Virus record (IMG/VR): IMGVR_UViG_3300029989_000116
Coordinates: 1 to 30,567 of that record
Source: a virus
Length of the DNA stretch: 30,567 nucleotides
Direction: 5' to 3' (one strand)
Position 1 is the stretch's first letter. Every line of letters begins with the position of its first letter. The notes under the pieces were generated by a model. That model ran no database searches. It was given only the letters and a program-made list of their open reading frames with translations, and had not been told where the DNA came from. Positions 23,418 to 29,746 of the stretch are shown here, piece after piece. Made by a program: the position numbers and the translations under genes.

Positions 23418-25265
23418 ATGAGTATTTTTCCAACATATAAAGAAGCCACATTTGGAGATCGAAATGAACGTTCCACTAAACTACTAACACTTCAGAAATT
23501 AATCCCAGGAACAGAAAGAAAATTATCTGTTCAATTAAGAGGCTCAACCAATAACAATATGTTATATGATCTGAGCACAGTTATAGAACTTATAAAAACT
23601 ATTGCAGCTCTGTTGACTAAGCCAAGTAGCAATAACAGAATGATCTTTGACATTGATAGACATCTTGTAGACCGTAATGAAAAAAGGATTCCATTCACAA
23701 CCTTTAACTATGAAACCAATGACGATCTTGCTAGAATTAGAATCAGACCCAACACATCAGACCAATCCATAGATGGGATTACTTTACAAGATTTAGAGTT
23801 TACTGAGGAATATGGTAGCCGACGAAACATCAAAGAACTGACCTCATTGAATGCACTCCTAAAAACAAATGATAAACATGCTGTACGAGTTTTCACTATG
23901 AATCAACATATTGAAATCTATTCAAACGTTTTGACATGGGAAATTATTTATACTGCATTAACCTTTCCAATGATAAAAAATCTTGATGCAAATGAAGCTA
24001 AGAACTTCCCAGAAATCAAAGACATTCTAAGCTACTTAGCAATGGGAAAAATTCCTCTAGCTGAAGCAAAACTGAAAGAGATTTTATCTGGGGATCGTCT
24101 CAAACAATATTGTGTGCTCCAAGTCAAAAATCAACTATATCAAAATAGTGACGCAGTTGAAAAGAGACACGTAGAGTCAATCAATATGTATGAAAATGAG
24201 GCTTCGAACGCATACACATCATACATTCGTTCATTACAGAATATTGAAAATGAAAAAGTCGCATTAGAAGCTGCAAGAGCACAATGCAGCGATAAAGATA
24301 CAACTGAAGAAATCATCAACTTCTTGATGAAAAACAAATACATTAAATACATTCTACCTATGCCTAATGAACCGTACACCAACAACGATGCTTGGAAATA
24401 CCAAATCATTTTATTAATTAACTCACCATTGACTGATTTTGATGATGCTGCATATCGTAGAACAATCATAAGTACACTCAACAGTAAACTTCCCGAGAAC
24501 CACAGCAATGACCTCATCAGAACTTTTATGCTTATGGCTTTCGATGCAGTCTTCCAAAAACAAACATATAGAGCCTGGACTCATGCTGCAATTAAAATGG
24601 ACACAGCTACATATGCTGTAGAAAACCTTATTGGCTCAGGAATAATCAATAATCCTATAGAAGGTTTCCCACAAAAAAGTGAATGGCAATTTGGTTTACC
24701 ACAACCACATATTTCCAAACACAGTTGCTGGGGCAGCTACCGCGAACAAATTACAAAATGGTTACGTTCTCCAGATTACCTTGGTGTATTTAATCAAATT
24801 GTACAAGCAACTACAAACATCAACTTCACTGACTCAACTGTTGCCAGAACGCTAGTAGGTACTTGGTTAGATGAACCTTATAAAGTCGCTTTCGAAAACA
24901 TGAAAGATGGTACTTTTGTAAGTCTGATAGATATGATTAAAAACATTGTTCCAGTTGATCTTCTAGAAAGTTTACGTCCTTCATATGAACGACATGATGA
25001 TACATATGATCGTCTGCTTAGTAAGATATTTGAACCAAAAGCTGAAGCCCCAATGTGGGACTTAGATTTAACTACTATCACTGACGTTGATCCTATCATG
25101 CAAACAATTGTAGATGGGGAAATCACACGAATAACAGACAATGTACTGGGTACTGAATTTGGAATCCAGTTCCGACAAACTACACAACCTGGACACGACG
25201 ATGCCGTAAATGCTTTAGCCTTTGCCTTTGACAATATCCAAGGCAGACCAAACAATCACGAATAA
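23418..25265 (+). CDS. 615-aa protein of the ubiquitin-like cassette, possible E2
   Basis: A large protein with GAAAGGAGC upstream. The N-terminal 240 residues are mixed alpha/beta. About 245-295 is a charged coiled-coil-like helix, and about 300-615 is a second mixed domain. In that domain residues 430-439 read P-H-I-S-K-H-S-C-W-G, with Cys437. A Pro-His...Cys-x-Gly arrangement of this kind marks the catalytic cysteine in many prokaryotic E2-like (UBC-fold) domains. Placed between ubiquitin-like gene and JAMM/E1 genes, it is the best candidate for the E2 or ligase of the system, or for a PRTRC F/B-type component. The overall family is not recognised and the E2 reading is inference. Confidence 0.65.
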   Translation: MSIFPTYKEATFGDRNERSTKLLTLQKLIPGTERKLSVQLRGSTNNNMLYDLSTVIELIKTIAALLTKPSSNNRMIFDIDRHLVDRNEKRIPFTTFNYETNDDLARIRIRPNTSDQSIDGITLQDLEFTEEYGSRRNIKELTSLNALLKTNDKHAVRVFTMNQHIEIYSNVLTWEIIYTALTFPMIKNLDANEAKNFPEIKDILSYLAMGKIPLAEAKLKEILSGDRLKQYCVLQVKNQLYQNSDAVEKRHVESINMYENEASNAYTSYIRSLQNIENEKVALEAARAQCSDKDTTEEIINFLMKNKYIKYILPMPNEPYTNNDAWKYQIILLINSPLTDFDDAAYRRTIISTLNSKLPENHSNDLIRTFMLMAFDAVFQKQTYRAWTHAAIKMDTATYAVENLIGSGIINNPIEGFPQKSEWQFGLPQPHISKHSCWGSYREQITKWLRSPDYLGVFNQIVQATTNINFTDSTVARTLVGTWLDEPYKVAFENMKDGTFVSLIDMIKNIVPVDLLESLRPSYERHDDTYDRLLSKIFEPKAEAPMWDLDLTTITDVDPIMQTIVDGEITRITDNVLGTEFGIQFRQTTQPGHDDAVNALAFAFDNIQGRPNNHE

Positions 25266-25280
25266 TGAAAGGAGCACATT

Positions 25281-26087
25281 ATGAAATTAATAACCTTTTC
25301 CAGCAAACAGAAAAAGGAAATAATCAAACGTATGACGAACGACATTCAAAACGCAAAGAATGTTAAAGACATCGAGGATTATAAACTTCGTCTGTTCAGC
25401 AACTTAGACAAAATCATTGCACCCACCATTTTATACAGCCCAAAAGCATGGCTTAAAATGTGTGAATTAATCGAAGATTGTACTGTTGAAATTCAGTGGC
25501 ACGGAGTCGTATCCAGAAATGAAGAAACCAATACATTCTACGTTGAGGACATTTTAGTTTTCCATCAGATTGTATCCGGTGCAGGCTGCGATGTTGATGA
25601 AGAGGAATATGCAAAGTTTCTCATGGCACTAATGATGGATCCAAATTTCGATTATAATAAACTTCGATACCACGGTCACAGTCATGTCAACATGCAAGTT
25701 TACTCATCCGGCGTGGATGATAAATACCAGTCAGACATGCTACCCAATATCCAAGATTATTATATCTTCGCAATTGGAAACAAAAAAGGCGCACTTGTAC
25801 ATTTTGTATATGATACCAAAAACAACCGAATCTTCGAACCTAATGATGTCCAGCAAGGCTTATCATACGATGGCGTAACTCTGGATAAAACCTGGGGCAA
25901 AGATATGGTTGCAAAATATACCAAATCACCAACACCAATCGTTAAATCCTACAGCGCCGCATATCCGACAAATCCATTATTACCTGGAACAGCAACTGCT
26001 GAAGCAGACCCATTTGAATTTGTAGGATTCCCAAAGGAGCAAATTGACGGACAAATAGATTGGAGAAGTATATATGGACTTGAATAA
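25281..26087 (+). CDS. JAMM/MPN+ metallopeptidase (PRTRC protein A-like)
   Basis: A 268-aa protein with an intact JAMM zinc site: Glu70 in VEIQWHG, then HSH at 133-135, seven residues, Ser143, two residues and Asp146, in HGHSHVNMQVYSSGVD. JAMM enzymes cut after the C-terminal glycine of ubiquitin-like proteins or isopeptide bonds. Here the likely substrate is the 76-aa modifier with its extra Phe, or its conjugates. GAAAGGAGC precedes the start, and the end overlaps the ThiF gene by 14 bases, so the two enzymes are co-translated. The N-terminal 60 residues are a charged helix; the C-terminal tail is Pro-rich. Confidence 0.85.
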   Translation: MKLITFSSKQKKEIIKRMTNDIQNAKNVKDIEDYKLRLFSNLDKIIAPTILYSPKAWLKMCELIEDCTVEIQWHGVVSRNEETNTFYVEDILVFHQIVSGAGCDVDEEEYAKFLMALMMDPNFDYNKLRYHGHSHVNMQVYSSGVDDKYQSDMLPNIQDYYIFAIGNKKGALVHFVYDTKNNRIFEPNDVQQGLSYDGVTLDKTWGKDMVAKYTKSPTPIVKSYSAAYPTNPLLPGTATAEADPFEFVGFPKEQIDGQIDWRSIYGLE

Positions 26088-26736
26088 AAGTAGGGAATAT
26101 TTTGACCCTGCTAAAATTACTAAATCTTGCCACATAATCGGTTGTGGGGCGATAGGCTCTAGTCTTGCTGAGCTCCTGGCAAGACAAGGAGTTTCGCTGA
26201 TTCATCTTTGGGATTATGATGTTGTGGAATCTCACAATCTTGTAAACCAAATGTACCGAGTCAACCAAATCAATAAACCAAAAACTGAGGCACTAGCTGA
26301 GTTGATTCTGGAAATAAATCCAGATGCTGAATTAGTATTACATGGTAAATATACCATGCAAAATTTAAGCGGCTTCGTGTTTATTGCTACCGATTCTATA
26401 GCCAGTCGTAGAACTGTTGTAGAACAAAACTGGAACAGTAAAAACATCGAAGTCATGTTTGATTTCAGAATGACCTTACTTGAAGGACAACATTATGCCT
26501 ACAAATGGGACACAGAAATCAACAGACAAAAACTACTTGATTCTATGGACTTTACTGACGATGAAGCAAAAACTAACAACCCTGTTAGCGCGTGTGGATT
26601 TGATTTGTCGGTAGCACCAACAGTAAGAGCAATTACAGCTCTCGGTGTTTCCAACTTCATGAGTTATGTTAATACAGGCTCCATGAAGAAACTAATCTTA
26701 TCTGCACCTTTTTCATTCGTAGTAGATTCTTATTAG
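26074..26736 (+). CDS. ThiF/E1-like activating enzyme
   Basis: A 220-aa protein with the E1 Rossmann nucleotide-binding loop GCGAIG at 23-28. The acidic turn LWDYDVVESHN follows with Asp47 and Asp49, then NQMYR and KTEAL (Lys70), and FIATDS at 103-108, all in the order of the ThiF/MoeB/E1 adenylation domain. Cys174 in SACGF is the likely acceptor of the activated modifier. It is short for the superfamily and lacks the Cys-x2-Cys zinc pairs of MoeB/ThiF, as in PRTRC-type ThiF proteins. It overlaps the JAMM gene. Expected reaction: ATP-dependent adenylation, then thioester or transfer, of the Gly-Gly end of the 76-aa modifier. Confidence 0.86.
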   Translation: MDLNKSREYFDPAKITKSCHIIGCGAIGSSLAELLARQGVSLIHLWDYDVVESHNLVNQMYRVNQINKPKTEALAELILEINPDAELVLHGKYTMQNLSGFVFIATDSIASRRTVVEQNWNSKNIEVMFDFRMTLLEGQHYAYKWDTEINRQKLLDSMDFTDDEAKTNNPVSACGFDLSVAPTVRAITALGVSNFMSYVNTGSMKKLILSAPFSFVVDSY

Positions 26737-26745
26737 ATAAACTTC

Positions 26746-27155
26746 TAACAAAATGGATACCCTAACAGGGCATTACGTTTAAAACTAATGTATTTCATAG
26801 TCACGGAAGAGGAACCCGCAGGACCTTCCTGGAAGAGACCGGAGCTCAGCTTCTTCACGGGCTACGACCGTTGCAATTTCAACAATCACCCCAGCAGTCG
26901 CCGACTCTGCCGTCATCCGGATTAGTTCAGACGACTTCCAGAAGGCTGCATCTTCGACAAAGTAGATCTTCGTTAACATATAACACTGAACAAATCTCAT
27001 GTCAACCAATTTCTACAAGACTACAAACGTTGAAATTCCAACACCCAGTAACAACTTTTATGAGTACCAAACGCCTTCAAGTCAATAATTTGGCTTACAC
27101 GTTTAGTAACTGATCAAGAGTTCATCGCAACACATCTCTATTTTAGATTTTGTTA
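26746..27155 (+). ncRNA. Retron-like ncRNA 1 (msr-msd), upstream of the reverse transcriptase
   Basis: a1 is TAACAAAAT (26746-26754) and a2 is ATTTTGTTA (27147-27155), 9 perfect pairs. G26755, directly after a1, is the candidate branching residue. The msr-like core 26757-26795 has the hairpins CCCTAACAGGG and CATTA...TAATG. The following 350-nt part is unusually long for an msd and more GC-rich at 26810-26960. It contains GTTGCAATTTCAAC (26870-26883) able to pair with GTTGAAATTCCAAC (27029-27042) at 13 of 14 positions. a2 runs straight into the AAAAGGAG of the RT gene. The class follows from architecture; the transcript is not shown. Confidence 0.75.
26757..26795 (+). repeat. 39-nt msr-like core, copy 1
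   Basis: 37 of 39 bases are identical to 28476-28514. Both copies keep the hairpin CCCT-aac-AGGG and a second hairpin closed by CATTA/TAATG; the two differences fall in the bulge and loop of the second hairpin. Confidence 0.9.
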
Positions 27156-27168
27156 AAAGGAGAACATT

Positions 27169-28338
27169 ATGTATATTACATTTTATCAGCCAGTAAAACA
27201 TACACCCATCCCCGCATCAGAATTATCACCAGATGATTTTCTGCGTATGTTGGAAGGCGAACATGTGGAAATCCCACAAGAAATCCCACAAGAAATCGTA
27301 CCAAGAAAAAAGATAACAGTTGATGTTGAATCTTCAAAACTACTCGACATCACAATTAAAAACAACATTGCCGGAAAGTTCTTAAACATGGCACGAATTG
27401 ATTTTGAACCTGGTACAGATGACCAACGTTATTCTACGTTTCAAATTCCCAAGAAATCTGACCCAACAAAAATGAGATCCATCCAGGCGCCAGATGAAAT
27501 GTTAAAAGCACAACAAAAAGCATTTGCAGTATTTCTGGAAACTTACTGCAGATGCCTTTGTCACGAAGCTGCTCACGCCTATGTAAAAGGTAGAGGAACA
27601 ACAACTGCTTTAAAACTTCATCAAGCTAATGAATCAAAATGGTTTATTAAAATAGACTTAAAAGATTTCTTTCCATCATTCACCTATGAAAGCATAATGG
27701 CTGGATTAAATAACATCTATCCATTTGGAATGCTTTTACCGGAGTCCACAGCTTATCACAACCTAGAAAACAATATCAAAGGTTGCTTATACAAGAATCA
27801 TCTACCACAAGGCACACCTGTCAGCCCAATGCTTACAAACATTCTAATGATGCCTTTTGATAATGCTATCCAAACCAAATTCTCGAACTTTAACAAAAAA
27901 CATTTCGTGTACACTAGATATGCAGATGATATTCTGCTATCATGTAAATACGACTTCAATCCCAGCGAAGTTGTCAGACATATCAGACAAATCTTCAAAG
28001 CTGGACACGCACCATTTACAATCAATAATGCAAAGACCAGATATGGGAGTAGCTCTGGTAGAAATTGGAACCTAGGTATGATGCTAAACAAAGACAATCG
28101 TATCACCATAGGACATGAAAAAAATCAAAAAATGAGAGCAATGATATTCCAATTTATCCAAGCAAACAAAGAACAAGTTACCACACCCCTAGACGAAGCA
28201 CAACGCGTCCAAGGATTGCTAAGTTATTACAAAAGTATCGATCCGGTTTATACCAATCTTGTAATAGAACGGTATGAGCGTAAATTTCGAACTAACTTAG
28301 ATGATCTAATGCGTCGTGTACTTTCACAAACCTTATAA
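27169..28338 (+). CDS. Retron-type reverse transcriptase
   Basis: A 389-aa RNA-dependent DNA polymerase. The catalytic aspartates are Asp163 in FIKIDLKDFF and Asp253-Asp254 in YADD; QGTPVSP and NWNLGMML are the other palm motifs. QGxxxSP, not the SQ of diversity-generating RTs, argues for a retron-like enzyme. The retron signatures are divergent: ALKLH where NAxxH is usual and NLG where VTG is usual. Residues 1-75 hold an added region with a repeat QEIPQEI. It lies between two ncRNAs that share a core and is expected to prime on a 2'-OH of G26755 and G28473. AAAAGGAG before the ATG touches a2 of ncRNA 1. Confidence 0.9.
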   Translation: MYITFYQPVKHTPIPASELSPDDFLRMLEGEHVEIPQEIPQEIVPRKKITVDVESSKLLDITIKNNIAGKFLNMARIDFEPGTDDQRYSTFQIPKKSDPTKMRSIQAPDEMLKAQQKAFAVFLETYCRCLCHEAAHAYVKGRGTTTALKLHQANESKWFIKIDLKDFFPSFTYESIMAGLNNIYPFGMLLPESTAYHNLENNIKGCLYKNHLPQGTPVSPMLTNILMMPFDNAIQTKFSNFNKKHFVYTRYADDILLSCKYDFNPSEVVRHIRQIFKAGHAPFTINNAKTRYGSSSGRNWNLGMMLNKDNRITIGHEKNQKMRAMIFQFIQANKEQVTTPLDEAQRVQGLLSYYKSIDPVYTNLVIERYERKFRTNLDDLMRRVLSQTL

Positions 28339-28460
28339 GTTGTGAGACCAGTCCATAACGGACATGTTCCAGGAATCCTGAACATCGTATCAACCACCTA
28401 CAAATCTACGAAAGCGGCGTAAACAAATCCCCGAATTGTTTCCACCCCTAAAGTCACAAC
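28339..28460 (+). ncRNA. Structured RNA element between RT stop codon and ncRNA 2
   Basis: GTTGTGA (28339-28345), immediately after the stop codon, pairs with TCACAAC (28454-28460). Within it are two neat hairpins: GTCC/GGAC (28351-28363) and ATGTTC...GAACAT (28364-28385), the latter extended by AGG/CCT. It ends two bases before ncRNA 2. It lacks the 39-nt core, so it is not simply a third retron RNA; it may be a 3' UTR fold or a processing signal. Confidence 0.5.
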
Positions 28461-28463
28461 GAT

Positions 28464-28675
28464 TAACACTTAGCAATACCCTAACAGGGCATTAAGTTAA
28501 AAACTAATGTATTTTAATTCCAAACATCGTCGTGCACGTTTACTGTAACGGGATCCCTACGCAAAACATATTAAACCGTTCAGGTTCATTACATTCACCT
28601 GAATGCTTTAATATTTTCGCTACCGGATCCCTCTACAGCAAAGTCCACCACCAATCTATGATTAAGTAAGTGTTA
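28464..28675 (+). ncRNA. Retron-like ncRNA 2 (msr-msd), downstream of the reverse transcriptase
   Basis: a1 is TAACACTTA (28464-28472) and a2 TAAGTGTTA (28667-28675), 9 perfect pairs. G28473 follows a1 in the context TTAGC, the usual retron branching context. The msr-like core is 28476-28514. The msd-like part is a long hairpin: GGGATCC (28550-28556) with GGATCCC (28625-28631), ATATTAAA (28568-28575) with TTTAATAT (28607-28614), and TTCAGGT (28579-28585) with ACCTGAA (28597-28603), around an 11-nt loop. Size and layout match classic retron RNAs. a2 leads into the ribosome site of the AbrB-like gene. Confidence 0.8.
28476..28514 (+). repeat. 39-nt msr-like core, copy 2
   Basis: 37 of 39 bases match copy 1 at 26757-26795, while sequence on either side has diverged except for the base-paired ends. 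This pattern fits selection for recognition by one RT. Confidence 0.9.
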
Positions 28676-28690
28676 GAAAAGGAGAAAATT

Positions 28691-28945
28691 ATGAACAAAG
28701 CATTTGATTATCTAGGTAGAGTTACAATACCTAAAGAATTTCGAGATCGACTTGGAATTAGTCCAGAGGATAAAGTCAGAGTAACCTGCGCTAATGGGAA
28801 AATAATCTTAGAACCTGTGAAAAACTTTTGTGCGCTATGCGGAACCTCTGACAGCCTCATCTACACACTATACGACAAAAGAAATATCAACTTATGCGAC
28901 GAATGTTTGAAAGTGGTCCAAAACTATGTTGCAAACAGAAGGTGA
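28691..28945 (+). CDS. AbrB-like DNA-binding protein with zinc finger
   Basis: An 84-aa protein. Residues 1-45 are the swapped-hairpin AbrB/SpoVT DNA-binding domain: YLGRVTIPKEFRDRLGI, then DKVRVTCANGKIILEPV. Residues 51-75 contain CALC and CDEC, a zinc ribbon found at the C-terminus of many Bacillota AbrB-type regulators. The start ATG at 28691 has AAAAGGAG upstream, directly after a2 of ncRNA 2, in the same arrangement as the RT gene. It may regulate the module or bind msDNA; that is inference. Confidence 0.82.
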   Translation: MNKAFDYLGRVTIPKEFRDRLGISPEDKVRVTCANGKIILEPVKNFCALCGTSDSLIYTLYDKRNINLCDECLKVVQNYVANRR

Positions 28946-29327
28946 TCGATGGGAAGAAATTCGCTTCTATTATTTCTGTCTGCATATGTATCACATTCGA
29001 AACAATATGATGGATCTGATGTACGCAATTGAGACTATCTCTCAAATAGGAGACATTTCAGTCCAACGTATAAAAGCAATAGCCGGAAGTACTATCAGCG
29101 AAATTGGTAATACCCCAACCAAAGATGAAATCCTATATCTCGCCAGCGTAAACAAAGCGTCACCAAAAGATATCAAACGAGTATTTGGATTCACATACCG
29201 ACAAATGAACTATAATGTAAATGCGCATATTGAACAATATTACACACCAAAGAACAACCAAAAAGACCTCGCAACAATTAAACAATTTATGAAAATTGTA
29301 GATCAGTTTAAAGGAGGAATAATATGA
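28926..29327 (+). CDS. Hypothetical protein, possible helix-turn-helix
   Basis: A 133-aa protein overlapping the AbrB-like gene by 20 bases, with only a weak ribosome site (GAAAGTGG), so translation is probably coupled. The N-terminal half is helical with aromatic and Met residues (FYYFCLHMYHIRNNMMDLMY). The C-terminal half has LASVNKASPKDIKRVFGFTYRQMNYNV, which could be a helix-turn-helix. Function unknown. Confidence 0.66.
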   Translation: MLQTEGDRWEEIRFYYFCLHMYHIRNNMMDLMYAIETISQIGDISVQRIKAIAGSTISEIGNTPTKDEILYLASVNKASPKDIKRVFGFTYRQMNYNVNAHIEQYYTPKNNQKDLATIKQFMKIVDQFKGGII

Positions 29328-29746
29328 CCCAAGAACAATTAACGTACCTCTGGGGAGAATTTAAATCTCTCGGAGCAGACGCACTAGGTTATAGTCATTA
29401 CGACTTAGCCACTAAAACAGACGAACATAGTCAAGTACTCTGGAAGGAATTTTTAATGCATCCAGATGTAGTAGACTATATTATCTCAGAAATGACAATC
29501 ATAAGAAACGCAGCCATAAATCAAATGATTCAATCCTCACCAGAATCAAGATCAGTCGGACAATCTCAATTGCTCAACTCTCTTCAGAAATACGGTGAAG
29601 AAGAATCAAAACGAGAAGGCCCTGCGTTTATCTATTGTCATGTACCCCTAAACTCTGAACAAAAATATGCGAAAACTGTACGAGAATGCGACGCCTCTGG
29701 AATTGAAATTACAAACGAGGGAGTGTGCATTATAGATGAATCTTAG
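29324..29746 (+). CDS. Hypothetical protein
   Basis: A 140-aa protein with AAAGGAGG upstream and an ATGA overlap with the previous gene. It is mainly helical, with WKEFLMHPDVVDYIISEM and a Ser/Gln-rich centre; the C-terminus is a small beta segment with CDASGIEITNEGVCIIDES. It overlaps the start of the helicase gene by 11 bases. Not recognised; its coupling to a helicase suggests a replication or recombination partner. Confidence 0.68.
   Translation: MTQEQLTYLWGEFKSLGADALGYSHYDLATKTDEHSQVLWKEFLMHPDVVDYIISEMTIIRNAAINQMIQSSPESRSVGQSQLLNSLQKYGEEESKREGPAFIYCHVPLNSEQKYAKTVRECDASGIEITNEGVCIIDES

Noticed and set aside
24140-25255. Minus-strand frames of 125 aa inside the 615-aa gene
   Set aside because: They are antisense shadows without ribosome sites in a well-coded plus-strand gene.
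26785-27009. 74-aa minus-strand open frame inside ncRNA 1
   Set aside because: It has no ribosome site, lies opposite all neighbouring genes and overlaps the a1/msr/msd structure. The better explanation is structured RNA.
26757-28514. Diversity-generating retroelement with template and variable repeats
   Set aside because: The 39-nt repeats are non-coding hairpins, differ in only two bases and flank the RT. The RT has QGTPVSP rather than the SQ motif of DGR enzymes, and no variable C-type lectin target is seen.
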